Of a stretch of 64,000 nt of DNA, positions 47,322 through 55,885 are shown piece by piece (within the stretch, counting starts at the first letter, position 1; the number at the start of each line of letters is the position of its first letter). The notes beneath the pieces are model-generated. The model had not been told where the DNA came from. It saw nothing but the letters and a program-made list of their open reading frames with translations, and did no database searches. The DNA is from Magnetospirillum sp. 15-1 (GTDB lineage Bacteria; Pseudomonadota; Alphaproteobacteria; Rhodospirillales; Magnetospirillaceae), in assembly GCF_900184795.1 (NCBI RefSeq), contig NZ_FXXN01000019.1:95330-159329 (forward strand), in the 5' to 3' direction. The position numbers and the translations under genes were made by a program.

Positions 47322-47335
47322 TTGATCTGGATCAT
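47322..47335. promoter_or_regulatory. FNR/DNR-type box 2
   Basis: TTGATCTGGATCAT matches TTGAT-N4-ATCAA at nine of ten positions. A class II arrangement toward the minus strand would start transcription near 47287, about 35 bases before the membrane-peptide ATG. That start falls inside box 1. Confidence 0.7.
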
Positions 47336-47371
47336 TACGGAATATGTCATCGGACCATCACTTATGCGTCA

Positions 47372-47400
47372 TTGAATCCCTATGCCGTTCGCCCTAGAAT
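47372..47400 (+). promoter_or_regulatory. Sigma-70 promoter of the FlaF-like gene
   Basis: TTGAAT (47372-47377) and TAGAAT (47395-47400) are 17 bases apart. The predicted start near 47407 leaves a 37-base leader ending in GGGAGGG before the ATG. Confidence 0.55.
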
Positions 47401-47443
47401 TATATAGTAAAAATACGGACAATCGGCAATCGGGAGGGACCCG

Positions 47444-47854
47444 ATGGCAAGCCTGAATACGGAACGGCTGACTTTGGCGGAAACCGGCGCCCTGGCCTTG
47501 GACGAGGCGGCGCGGGAACTGGACAAGGCCAGCGATACGACCAGTTTCCTCAAGGCGCTGGAGCGTAACCAGCGGGTTTGGCGGACTTTGGCCCAGATCG
47601 CCATGGCGCGGGCCTGGCAATTCCCCAGCGAACGCCAAGTGGCCTATGCCCTGTCCACCAACGGCAACGGCAACGATGAACGCATCAATACCTTGATCGA
47701 CATCAACCGGGAGGTCTCGGACATCCTGGCCCATGGCGACGACATCTCCCGCATCCGCGAGCGGGCTCATGCCATCTGGGAAAGCCGGGGCCAACCCCAG
47801 GGTCAGGACCTGGAACACTGGCTGCTGGCGGAAATGGAATTGTCCAGCGGCTAG
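47444..47854 (+). CDS. FlaF-like flagellin regulator fused to DUF2934
   Basis: A 136-residue protein. The first 95 residues resemble FlaF, an alphaproteobacterial chaperone/regulator of flagellin synthesis (FLKALERNQRVWRTLAQIA, INTLIDINREVSDIL). The last 35 residues (IRERAHAIWESRGQPQGQDL, then EHWLLAEMEL) form a clear DUF2934 motif, which is normally found alone or in small proteins. The fusion is unusual. GGGAGGG precedes the ATG. The FlaF part is the less certain of the two assignments. Confidence 0.7.
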   Translation: MASLNTERLTLAETGALALDEAARELDKASDTTSFLKALERNQRVWRTLAQIAMARAWQFPSERQVAYALSTNGNGNDERINTLIDINREVSDILAHGDDISRIRERAHAIWESRGQPQGQDLEHWLLAEMELSSG

Positions 47855-47859
47855 TTTTT

Positions 47860-50610
47860 TTACGTCGGCGGGTCGGGGGTGCACACCAGGGGCAGGTATT
47901 CCGCCGCCTGCTCCGCCGGCAACGGGCGGGCGAAGAGGAAACCCTGGGCGAAATCACAGCCGTTCTCGCTCAGAAAGGCGCTTTGCGCCTCGGTCTCCAC
48001 CCCTTCGGCGACCACGGCCAGGGACAGGGCCTTGGCCATGCGGATGATGGCGAGGCAGATGGCCTCGCCCTCGGGATCGCCGGGCAGGTCTGCGACAAAG
48101 GAACGGTCGATCTTCAGTACGTCCACGGGAAAGCGCTTCAGGTAGCTGAGGCTGGAATAGCCGGTGCCGAAATCGTCGATGCTGAGCTTGATGCCCAGAT
48201 CCTTGAGGCGGAACAGAATGGCGCGCACCTGATCCACGTCACCCATCAGCATGCTTTCGGTCAGTTCCAGTTCGAGCAGCGATGACGGCAGGCCGTATTC
48301 GCGCAGCAGGGCGTCGATGTCGCTGGCCAAAGCCGGATTGCCCAACTGCCCCGCCGACAGGTTGACCGCCACCGGCAGCGCATTGCGTCCGTCCGAGCGC
48401 CAGCCGGCCATGGTCTCCAGGGTCTGGCGCAGCACCGTGTCGCCGATGGCGGCGATCAGGCCGCATTCCTCGGCCACCGGAATGAAGCGGGCGGGCGGCA
48501 CCATGCCGTGCTCGGCGCAGTGCCAGCGGGCCAGGGCCTCGAATCCGGTGACACCGCCCCCGAGCAGCCGGACCTTGGGCTGCAGGTGGATGAACAGTTC
48601 GCCGTCGCGCAGGCCCCGGCGCAGGCTTTTCTCCAGCTCGCGGCGCTCGATCATCTGGCGGTCCATGGCGGCGGTGAAGAACTGATAGCCCAGCCGGCCC
48701 TTCTCCTTGGCCTTGTACATGGCGATGTCGGCCTTGCGGATCAGGGTCTCGGCATCGGTCCCGTCATCGGGCGCCATGGCGATGCCGATGGAGCATCCCA
48801 CCTCGATGGCCTGGGCATCGATGGCGAAGGCGTCGCTCATCACCGCCAGCACCCGTTCGGCCAGTTCCACCGCCTTTTCCCGGCTCTGGATGTCGGGAGC
48901 CAGCAGGATGAACTCGTCGCCACCATGGCGACAGACGATATTGTGGCCGCCCTCGATGGAGCGCAGACGGTCGGCCACCTCGACCAGCAGCCGGTCGCCG
49001 AAGCTGTGGCCGAGAACGTCGTTGACCACCTTGAAGTTGTCCAGATCGATGAACAGCAGGCAATGCAGTTGCCGCGCCCCGGTCTCGGGCAGGATCTCGT
49101 CCAGCTTCTCGCGCAGCACCACCCGGTTGGCCAGCCCCGTCAGTGCGTCGTGGCGGGCCAGGAAGCGGATGTTGGACTCCGCCTCCTTGCGCGCCGAGAT
49201 ATCGCGCATGATGCCGGAATAGAAGCGGCTGCCCTTGAACGAGAAGCCGGCCAGGGTGACTTCCACCGGAAACAGGGTGCCGTCCTTGCGCTGGGCCGGC
49301 TGCTCGCGCGGGTCGGTGTTGACCTGACCGTCCGCCTGTTGCCGGATGTGGGCGAGGACTTCCCGGTGGCGCTCCCGCATGTGCTCGGGCATCAGTTGGG
49401 TGACGTCGTGGCCCAGGATTTCGTCCCGTTCGTAGCCGAACATGCGGGAGGCCCCCCGGTTCCACGACACGATGCGGCCGTCGGCATCGATCACCAGCAG
49501 GGCGTCGCTGGCGCTTTCCATCACCAGACGGAACTTTTCCTCGGAATCGCCCAGATCATGCAGCAGGTCGGCCACCCGGCCGGTCATGGAGTTGAAGGCG
49601 GCGGCCAGGGCGCCGACCTCGTCCGACGAGGTGACCGGCGCCCGCCGGGTCATGTCGCCGGCCTCCACGTCGCGCACCGCCTCGGCCAGGGCGCCGATGG
49701 GCGCCAGGATGGTGCGCTGGGCGTGGCGGACCAGAATCCAGGCGCCGATGCCGCCGAACAGCAGGACCAGGGCGACGATCAGCACCGTTCCGACCGGCAG
49801 TTTCAGGGCGTTGAGCAGCGGCTGCTCGACCACCACCAGGAAACGCCGCCCGCCGATCACGAAGGCCTCGCTGGTGGAGAAGGACCAGGCGCCGTCCAGC
49901 CCCCGGCCGATGCCGTCGATCACCGGCAGCGGCCGTACGGTGTGGGCCAGCACCACGGAAGGATTGCGGTGGGCGATCACCTGACCGGCATGGTCGAGGA
50001 CGTAGCTGTTCAGATGCCCCAGGCCGGGCAGCGGCTGGGTCAGTTCCCACACCCGCCGGAAGCGGGCCTGGGCCAGGATGAAGCCTTCCGGCCGGCCGCT
50101 CTTCGGATCGATGGAGGGAACCGCCAGACCGATCATCGGCTCGTTGGTGGCGGCGTACTGGCGGATGCCGCCGATGGCGTTGGCGCCGCCGATCATGGCG
50201 GCCGCCACCTCGGGCAGATGGGCGACACCGGCCGCGCCAGAGGAAATCACCGGTTCATAGCGGCTGGCCCGCGCCAGGACGCCGCCCTCGACGTCCAACA
50301 CCGCCACCTCGATGAACATGGGCTCGAAGGCGATCAGCCCCTCGACCAGCATCTGCCGCCCCCTGGCGTCGAGCATGGCCACGCCCTGGCGGCGGACCGG
50401 CTCCTCCAGTTCGAGGATCAGGGTTCCCAGGTAATTGCGGAAGTCGGACACAATGGCCCGGCCGACCTGCCGCTGGATGGCCTCGGTCTGGCGATCTTGC
50501 AGCCGGTAGACGGCCACGGACAGGGCGAGGCCGGCCAGCAGCAGCGGCCCCAGCGCCAGTCCGACGAAGGCGACGCGCAGCTTGCGGCGCAAGGAGATGT
50601 CAGCGGCCAT
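47860..50610 (-). CDS. membrane GGDEF-EAL sensor protein with HAMP and PAS domains
   Basis: A 916-residue cyclic-di-GMP enzyme. Two membrane spans (about 12-33 and 275-297) frame a periplasmic sensor domain of about 240 residues; HAMP (about 300-350), PAS (about 360-480), GGDEF (about 490-650, with intact HGGDEF) and EAL (about 665-905, with FEALARW and DDFGTGYSS) follow. Both catalytic motifs look complete, so either synthesis or breakdown of cyclic-di-GMP is possible. The start overlaps the 3' end of the substrate-binding protein gene by 11 bases, so the sensor may read that protein's ligand. Confidence 0.95.
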   Translation of the reverse strand: MAADISLRRKLRVAFVGLALGPLLLAGLALSVAVYRLQDRQTEAIQRQVGRAIVSDFRNYLGTLILELEEPVRRQGVAMLDARGRQMLVEGLIAFEPMFIEVAVLDVEGGVLARASRYEPVISSGAAGVAHLPEVAAAMIGGANAIGGIRQYAATNEPMIGLAVPSIDPKSGRPEGFILAQARFRRVWELTQPLPGLGHLNSYVLDHAGQVIAHRNPSVVLAHTVRPLPVIDGIGRGLDGAWSFSTSEAFVIGGRRFLVVVEQPLLNALKLPVGTVLIVALVLLFGGIGAWILVRHAQRTILAPIGALAEAVRDVEAGDMTRRAPVTSSDEVGALAAAFNSMTGRVADLLHDLGDSEEKFRLVMESASDALLVIDADGRIVSWNRGASRMFGYERDEILGHDVTQLMPEHMRERHREVLAHIRQQADGQVNTDPREQPAQRKDGTLFPVEVTLAGFSFKGSRFYSGIMRDISARKEAESNIRFLARHDALTGLANRVVLREKLDEILPETGARQLHCLLFIDLDNFKVVNDVLGHSFGDRLLVEVADRLRSIEGGHNIVCRHGGDEFILLAPDIQSREKAVELAERVLAVMSDAFAIDAQAIEVGCSIGIAMAPDDGTDAETLIRKADIAMYKAKEKGRLGYQFFTAAMDRQMIERRELEKSLRRGLRDGELFIHLQPKVRLLGGGVTGFEALARWHCAEHGMVPPARFIPVAEECGLIAAIGDTVLRQTLETMAGWRSDGRNALPVAVNLSAGQLGNPALASDIDALLREYGLPSSLLELELTESMLMGDVDQVRAILFRLKDLGIKLSIDDFGTGYSSLSYLKRFPVDVLKIDRSFVADLPGDPEGEAICLAIIRMAKALSLAVVAEGVETEAQSAFLSENGCDFAQGFLFARPLPAEQAAEYLPLVCTPDPPT

Positions 50611-51598
50611 CGTCCCCCCTTGCCGCCCGGATCAGCTCCGCCTGCCGCAGGATATGGTCGGGAACCTGAATCCCCAGCCGCCCCGCCGTCTCCATGTTGA
50701 TCACCAATCGGAATTCCGCCGTCTCCACCGGCAGGTCGCCGGCGGGAACCCCGCCGAACACCTGGGCGGCCAGCCGGGCGCCCTGACCACCCAACGCCTT
50801 CATGTCCAGGCCATAGGACATGAAGGCGCCGTCCACCACCCCACCGCGCTGCGGGGTGGTCAGAGGCACGCCCCGGGCCAGGGTGGTCAGCATCATGCGC
50901 GGCACCTGCGACGCCACGAAGGCATCCACCGGCACGAACACCGCCCCCACGTCGGGGGCCATCCCCCCCAGGGCGGAATCCAGTTCCGCCACATTGCGCG
51001 CCAGGGCCAGATCGAGCCGGATCCCCAGATCGGCGGCCACCGGCCTGATCTTCTCCAGGGACGCCTTGGGCGACGGATCGTCGGGATTGTAGGGAACCAG
51101 CACCGCCTTGAGGCCGGGCAGCATGGTCTTCAGCCATTGCAGCCGCACCGGCTCCTGGATGCCGAAGGTGACGCCGGTGGCGTTGCGCCCCGGCCGCCCC
51201 AGGCTGTTCACCAGACCGATGGCGATGGGATCGCTGGCCGGAGCGAAAATCAGCGGAGTGCCGGTATCCTTCGCCACGGCGAAAGCCGCCTTGGCCGCCG
51301 GGGTGGAGAGGGTCAGGAACAGGTCGGGCCTCAGCCCCGCCAGCCGCTCCGCTTCCGCCTCCAGGGCGGGGCCGGTCACCGGCCCGCGATAGAGATAGGT
51401 GACCCGCCCGCCCTCGGCATAGCCCAGGGCCATCAGGCCGGACTTGAAACCGTCCAGGGCCTCTTCGGCGACAATGGCGTGGTTGAGGACGCCGATCACC
51501 AGCTTGCGCTCGTCGAAAACTCCACCCCAGCGGAGCAGCATGAAGACGGCCAAAAACGCGGCCCCCGCCACTGCCACCATCGTCCAGCGCAGCCGCAT
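50600..51598 (-). CDS. ABC-type substrate-binding protein (PF04392-like)
   Basis: A 332-residue exported protein. An N-terminal hydrophobic segment (MRLRWTMVAVAGAAFLAVFML) acts as signal or anchor. The two-lobed fold of the TrpX-type ABC substrate-binding family follows (VIGVLNHAIVAEEALDGFKSG, IFAPASDPIAIGLVNSL, GVTFGIQEP). There is no transporter permease or ATPase next to it; instead it overlaps a GGDEF-EAL sensor. I infer that it serves as a ligand receptor for that sensor rather than in uptake. Confidence 0.85.
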   Translation of the reverse strand: MRLRWTMVAVAGAAFLAVFMLLRWGGVFDERKLVIGVLNHAIVAEEALDGFKSGLMALGYAEGGRVTYLYRGPVTGPALEAEAERLAGLRPDLFLTLSTPAAKAAFAVAKDTGTPLIFAPASDPIAIGLVNSLGRPGRNATGVTFGIQEPVRLQWLKTMLPGLKAVLVPYNPDDPSPKASLEKIRPVAADLGIRLDLALARNVAELDSALGGMAPDVGAVFVPVDAFVASQVPRMMLTTLARGVPLTTPQRGGVVDGAFMSYGLDMKALGGQGARLAAQVFGGVPAGDLPVETAEFRLVINMETAGRLGIQVPDHILRQAELIRAARGDDGR

Positions 51599-51693
51599 CC
51601 CGTTCTCCCGGTTCGGAACCCCATACATATGTAAAGGCAGATGGGAATGGCATGTTATGGCTTCAAGCCCGAACAATCCACCCTGCCAAATGG

Positions 51694-51721
51694 CTTGTTG
51701 TTTCTTTGTTCCGTTTATAAT
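51694..51721 (+). promoter_or_regulatory. Promoter of the small-protein pair
   Basis: A consensus TATAAT (51716-51721) lies in an AT-rich stretch, with CTTGTT or TTGTTG 15-16 bases upstream. The predicted start is about 20 bases before the ATG at 51749. Confidence 0.6.
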
Positions 51722-51748
51722 AGCTTTTTGTTCCATATGGAGGCGCCG

Positions 51749-51937
51749 ATGGAAGAGCATTGGACCAGCGCGGCCCATGAAATGGTCGCCTATTTCGGAC
51801 GAGAGGCGGTGGCGGTGGCCGCCCGCCGCGCTGCCGAGTTGGCGCGGCGGGGCGACTGGCCGGCGGCCGACCGCGCCATGCTGCTGTTGAGCCGGGTGGA
51901 GCGGCTGAACCGGGAGAAAGGGGCCGGCCATGCGTGA
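51749..51937 (+). CDS. small protein of unknown function
   Basis: A 62-residue, mainly helical, Ala/Arg-rich protein (HWTSAAHEMVAYFGREAVAV). I do not recognise it. ATG 51749 follows GGAGG by five bases; an ATG at 51737 would add four residues. It overlaps the DUF3572 gene by eight bases and shares its promoter. Confidence 0.65.
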   Translation: MEEHWTSAAHEMVAYFGREAVAVAARRAAELARRGDWPAADRAMLLLSRVERLNREKGAGHA

Positions 51938-52214
51938 CGCCACGCTTTCACCGGTCTCGGCCGAGGTGACCGCACTGCAGGCCTTGGCCTGGGTGGTCAC
52001 CGACCAGGACCGGGCCATGCGCTTCCTGGCGCTGACCGGCTGCGACTCCGAGACCTTGCGGCGGCGGGCAGGCGAGGCCGACGTGCTGGGAGCGGTGCTG
52101 GATTTCCTGCTGGACGACGAGGCGTCGCTGCTGGCCTTCGCCGACGAGGTGGACCTGCCGGCCCAGTCGGTGGCCCTGGCCCGCTTCGCCCTGCCCGGCG
52201 CGCTGCGGCGTTAG
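51930..52214 (+). CDS. DUF3572 family protein
   Basis: A 94-residue helical protein of the alphaproteobacterial DUF3572 family (ALQALAWVVTDQDRAMRFLALTG; LGAVLDFLLDDEASLLAFAD). No enzymatic motif is present and its function is unknown. Members are often found next to the pleD-type response-regulator region of other genomes, which is not present here. It is translationally coupled to the preceding small gene. Confidence 0.85.
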   Translation: MRDATLSPVSAEVTALQALAWVVTDQDRAMRFLALTGCDSETLRRRAGEADVLGAVLDFLLDDEASLLAFADEVDLPAQSVALARFALPGALRR

Positions 52215-52259
52215 CGGCGCACGCCGCGATCGGCCGCCATTGAGGCGGCGCGCGTCTCC

Positions 52260-52811
52260 CTATCTCCCAAACAGCCAGGGCCGCAGCAGCCTTGTGACCT
52301 GGGGCATGAAGACGTAGGTCATCAGCACGACCTGGGCGGTGACCATAATCAGGGCCCGCAGCCACACGGGCAATCCGGCGATCTGCGGCCCGACGGTAAA
52401 GCTCAGCCCCATGACCACGCCATAGGCCACCAGGGTGACCACCAGGGCCATCTTATGGGGCGAGGGGCGAATCTGGGCGGGCACCTCGGGCAGGTCGAAC
52501 CAGAATTCCAGGCCGGTGACGCGCTTGACCAGCCCCTCGCCCTCGACCATCCCCTCCAGTTCCAGCAGGAATTCGGCCCGCTCCTCGGATTTCTCGAAGG
52601 CGTGGCACTGCTCCCAGTTGGAGAAGCGGTAGATGGTGACGTAGGCGTATTCGGTGGCGGCGGCCGGCCGCAGCACGTTGACGCCCTGATAGCCCGGCCA
52701 GCGGGAGACCTCGGCGGTGACCCGCGAAATCCAGGCTTCATAATCGGCCTCGCGGCCCGGCACCGCCTTGCGGGCGATGCTGACGGTCACCGGTCCGGTT
52801 TGCCCATCCAT
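52260..52811 (-). CDS. antibiotic-biosynthesis-monooxygenase-domain membrane protein
   Basis: A 183-residue protein. An N-terminal ABM ferredoxin-like barrel (about 5-105; VSIARKAVPGREADYEAWI, ATEYAYVTIYRFSNWEQC) is followed by two membrane spans (about 120-140 and 148-170). Membrane-tethered ABM proteins are widespread but uncharacterised. It is alone on its strand. Confidence 0.85.
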   Translation of the reverse strand: MDGQTGPVTVSIARKAVPGREADYEAWISRVTAEVSRWPGYQGVNVLRPAAATEYAYVTIYRFSNWEQCHAFEKSEERAEFLLELEGMVEGEGLVKRVTGLEFWFDLPEVPAQIRPSPHKMALVVTLVAYGVVMGLSFTVGPQIAGLPVWLRALIMVTAQVVLMTYVFMPQVTRLLRPWLFGR

Positions 52812-52925
52812 GCTTGCTCCCTTTTTCCGCGCTCAACCGCCATTCCTATCTGGGAGTTGAAAACCCGTGTGGACAAGGACCACAATGCCGCCATTCCCGG
52901 TGGGCGAACAGGATCGGATTTCCTC

Positions 52926-53801
52926 ATGCAGTTTTGGTCGATGGCGGCGGTGGCGGTGATGGCGACGCTCGGCCTTGGCTCCGGCGCCGGCGCGGCGGAG
53001 TCCCAGGCCGCCACACCCCCGGCCAAGGGCGTGCCGGGCGCCCCCATCGCCGTCGCCGTGGCCGTGGAGAATTTCTCCCTGGTGGAACGGGCGCCGGTAT
53101 CCAACGGCTTCGGCATCTTCACCATCGAGGCCACCGGACTGCTGCCGGCCCCGCGCAAGCGCGACAGCTTCACCCCCACCGAGGACGAGCACTTCTACAC
53201 CCTGCGCCGCACGGTGGAGCGCTTCCTGCTGCGCAAGGAAATACCGCGCGGCTGGACCAACTCCAACGAGGCCACCTTCTCGTTCAAGAACGAGCTGGCC
53301 CGCTTTCCCCATGCCGACGGCATCGCCTATGCGGTGGAAGGGGAACTGGCGCTGCACGGTGCCAAGCCCATTCCGGTGGGCGTGACCCTGGTGGCGCCGC
53401 CCGACGGCATGGTGTTGCGCTATTCCATCGGCATCATGGCCGCCAATCAGACCCTGCTCATGAAGGAGGGAGTGATCGACGGCCCCAACCGCAAGGTCGG
53501 CTGGATGCTGTCGCTGCGTCCCAGCGGTCCCGACGCCGCCATTCCGGTTCGCGCCGTTTTCGCCGTCCGCGCCGAAGGCGGCGACGAGGCGGCCCAGCGG
53601 GCGGCGCTCGAAGGCGTCACCGCCACCCTCAACGCCTCCAGCGACGGGCGTTCCGCCGTGGCCGAACGGGTCAACGACGCCTCGGAATGGCTGAAGCCCA
53701 TGCAGGTGTTCGTACGTCCCGATCAGGTGACCGGCAAGGGCGGCGGCAAGGAAGGCAAGGACGCCAAGGAAGAGAAGAAGGAAAAGAAGGGGGGGCATTG
53801 A
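52926..53801 (+). CDS. exported protein of unknown function
   Basis: A 291-residue protein with a signal peptide (MQFWSMAAVAVMATLGLGSG, cleavage near AGA-AES). The body is beta-rich (GFGIFTIEATGLLPAP, VGWMLSLRPSGPDAA) with no motif that I recognise. The C-terminus is a Lys/Glu/Gly run (about 268-291). The start is the first ATG that gives a signal peptide; the ribosome site is weak. It overlaps or abuts the next small gene. Confidence 0.75.
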   Translation: MQFWSMAAVAVMATLGLGSGAGAAESQAATPPAKGVPGAPIAVAVAVENFSLVERAPVSNGFGIFTIEATGLLPAPRKRDSFTPTEDEHFYTLRRTVERFLLRKEIPRGWTNSNEATFSFKNELARFPHADGIAYAVEGELALHGAKPIPVGVTLVAPPDGMVLRYSIGIMAANQTLLMKEGVIDGPNRKVGWMLSLRPSGPDAAIPVRAVFAVRAEGGDEAAQRAALEGVTATLNASSDGRSAVAERVNDASEWLKPMQVFVRPDQVTGKGGGKEGKDAKEEKKEKKGGH

Positions 53802-53818
53802 GCCCCGCCTATATCGCC

Positions 53819-54028
53819 ATGGAAGACCCGGCCCCGCCCAAGCCCCCCACCACCCGCTCCGGACGCCCCACCCGGACCGAACCGCCCGAGGATTGCCCGG
53901 TCAAGGACCGTTGCCGCCGGGCGCGTGCCCAGGTCTGCCTGGATTGCGGCGCGGAGCAAAAGCTGCGGCGGCAACGGCGCAAGAGGGTCAATCCACCCCC
54001 GCCGCCTTGTCCAGCTGACCCACAATGA
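53819..54028 (+). CDS. small four-cysteine protein
   Basis: A 69-residue, proline-rich protein with four cysteines arranged C-X6-C-X8-C-X2-C near its middle, plus one near the end, in a basic context. It could bind zinc. A TTG at 53798 behind a G-run is an alternative start. Its last 41 bases overlap the end of the convergent membrane-protein gene. No family is recognised, and it may not be real. Confidence 0.4.
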   Translation: MEDPAPPKPPTTRSGRPTRTEPPEDCPVKDRCRRARAQVCLDCGAEQKLRRQRRKRVNPPPPPCPADPQ

Positions 54029-54377
54029 AGCCCACGACGATCAGGATGAAGGGCAGGAGGAACAGGCACCACACCACGGCGTGGACCATCCGGTCGCGGA
54101 CGGAATTATCCGCCTCCAGCGCGCCGTCGGCAGCCGCCATCGGTGCGGCGACGGTCATCGCCGCCAGCCGGGGCCATAGCACCAGCCGATAAAGAACCCC
54201 GAGGCAGAGACAGGCCAGGGCGGTCACTCCGACGATACGGGCTCCGATGGCCGCCGCCACGTCGAGGCGCATTCCCATGACCATCAGCCAGACCGGCGCG
54301 GTAAGGCCCGCTCCGGCGGGCAGCAGGACGGCACAGATGACCAGGAAGATCCCAAGGGGAGACGACGGCAGGCGCAT
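53988..54377 (-). CDS. small membrane protein of unknown function
   Basis: A 129-residue protein with about three hydrophobic spans (LGIFLVICAVLLPAGAGL, IVGVTALACLCLGVLYRLVL, and one near residues 100-120). There is no motif to suggest a role. It stands alone and converges with the small cysteine-containing frame. Confidence 0.65.
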   Translation of the reverse strand: MRLPSSPLGIFLVICAVLLPAGAGLTAPVWLMVMGMRLDVAAAIGARIVGVTALACLCLGVLYRLVLWPRLAAMTVAAPMAAADGALEADNSVRDRMVHAVVWCLFLLPFILIVVGFIVGQLDKAAGVD

Positions 54378-54490
54378 GGCGGGCTTTCAGCAGGAACCGG
54401 GGCGCGCAGCTTACCATCCCAGCCTGACGTTTGCGTGACAACCGGTCCGCCCTATATAGGAGGCATCGTTTTTTCAATGTGAACAGGCCC

Positions 54491-55003
54491 ATGACCGACC
54501 GCACGCCCCGCCGCAATCCCTTCCTCTCGGCCCTGCTGGTGCCGCCCGCCGTGCTGCTGATGCTGCTCGAGGAGGTGATCTGGGCCGGGCTGAAGGCGCT
54601 GATGGCCCGGCTCGGCCGGCTGCCGGTGGTCGCCCGGCTGGAGGCCCGCATCCAGACCCTGCCGCCCATGGGAGCGGCGGCGCTGTTCCTGGCGCCGGGC
54701 GCCGTCCTGCTTCCCTTCAAGCTGGCCGCCCTGTGGGCCATGGCCCAGGGACACTTCTTCTGGGGATTGCTGGTGCTGCTGGCCGCCAAGCTGACCGCCA
54801 CCGCCCTGTTCGCCCGCATCTACACGCTGTGCAAGCCGACCCTGATGACGGTCGCGTGGTTCGTGCGCCTGCACGACTGGATCAGCGCCGCCAAGGCCTG
54901 GGCCCATGCGCGGCTGAACAGCTGGGGATTGTGGCGTCTGGCCCGCCGGTCCATTGGCAGGCTGCGGACCTGGGCGGCGCGAATGGTCGCCGCCCTGTCC
55001 TAG
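54491..55003 (+). CDS. membrane-associated protein of unknown function
   Basis: A 170-residue protein with two or three hydrophobic stretches (PFLSALLVPPAVLLMLLEEV, AAALFLAPGAVLLPFKLAAL, HFFWGLLVLLAAKLTATALF) and a basic, Trp-rich C-terminus that could lie along the membrane. I do not recognise the family. AACAGG precedes ATG 54491. A repeat region follows its stop directly. Confidence 0.7.
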   Translation: MTDRTPRRNPFLSALLVPPAVLLMLLEEVIWAGLKALMARLGRLPVVARLEARIQTLPPMGAAALFLAPGAVLLPFKLAALWAMAQGHFFWGLLVLLAAKLTATALFARIYTLCKPTLMTVAWFVRLHDWISAAKAWAHARLNSWGLWRLARRSIGRLRTWAARMVAALS

Positions 55004-55131
55004 AGTGCATCAGCTTCAAGCTGAAGCACTCCAGGGTTCTGGACATACGAAAAAGCTTTTTCACGGCTCAAACGCCGCTCGGGCTTAAGAGTTTTTCGAT
55101 TTCCCGATTCAGCTTAAGTGCAAAAAACTCT
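55003..55131. repeat. Inverted-repeat element with two nested palindromes
   Basis: The 3' gap after the membrane-protein gene contains a 29-base palindrome (55003-55031: GAGTGC paired with GCACTC, and TCAGCTT paired with AAGCTGA inside). A second pair, AGAGTTTTT (55088-55096) with AAAAACTCT (55123-55131), brackets about 25 bases. The arrangement looks like a dispersed intergenic element, and the A/T runs could end transcription from both sides. Confidence 0.65.
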
Positions 55132-55134
55132 AAA

Positions 55135-55764
55135 CTACTCGATCAGCCCGCGCCGGATGGCATAGGCCGCCAGTTCGGCGGAATTATGCAGGTCGAGCTT
55201 CTGCATGATCTTGGTGCGGTGGGTCTCCACCGTCTTGATGGCGATGCCCAGATCGTCGGCGATCTCGCGGTTCTTGTGGCCGCGGGCGATCAGTTGCAGC
55301 ACCTCGCGCTCGCGGGCGGTCAGCGAGCCGCCGCCCATATCCGAACCTTCCAGGTATTCCTTCACCAGATCCTCGGACAGACCGGGACCCAGATAGGTCT
55401 TGCCGGCGCAAACCGCCTTGATGGCCGCCATCAGTTCGGCGTGGCCGAGCTTCTTCAGGGCATAGCCGTCGGCGCCGGCGGCCAGGGCCTCGGCCACCCG
55501 CCGCTCGCAATTGGCGACGGTCAGGACCAGAACCCGCACCTGGGGAGCGACCTGCTTGATACGCCGCGTCGCCTCGACACCGTCCAGCTCGGGCATGGAC
55601 AGGTCCATCAGCACCACGTCGGGCGACAGGGTACGGGCCATCTCCAGCGCGCCCTTGCCGTCCTCGGCCTCGCCGACGATGGTGACATCGTCAACCGCCA
55701 GCAGGGCAACCAGGCCCTGACGAACCAGCTGTTGATCCTCGGCTATCAGAATGCGTACCGTCAC
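55135..55764 (-). CDS. NarL/FixJ-type response regulator
   Basis: A 209-residue response regulator. The receiver domain has LIAEDQQLV, the phospho-acceptor aspartate in VLMDLSMPELDG, and the lysine in GYALKKLGHAE. A LuxR-type helix-turn-helix follows (LTAREREVLQLIARGHKNRE, AIKTVETHRTKIM). No sensor kinase gene is adjacent, so its partner is elsewhere. It diverges from the NifX-like gene. Confidence 0.93.
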   Translation of the reverse strand: MTVRILIAEDQQLVRQGLVALLAVDDVTIVGEAEDGKGALEMARTLSPDVVLMDLSMPELDGVEATRRIKQVAPQVRVLVLTVANCERRVAEALAAGADGYALKKLGHAELMAAIKAVCAGKTYLGPGLSEDLVKEYLEGSDMGGGSLTAREREVLQLIARGHKNREIADDLGIAIKTVETHRTKIMQKLDLHNSAELAAYAIRRGLIE

Positions 55765-55885
55765 AGTCGTTCTCCTCCGCCTGCCGGATAATCGCCGAGT
55801 TCAGGCCCCACATCAAGGGAATGCGCATTCAAATGCCTATTCCCGCCCCAGAGCCGCCGTAGTGATCGATCGATTTTCCCATGTC

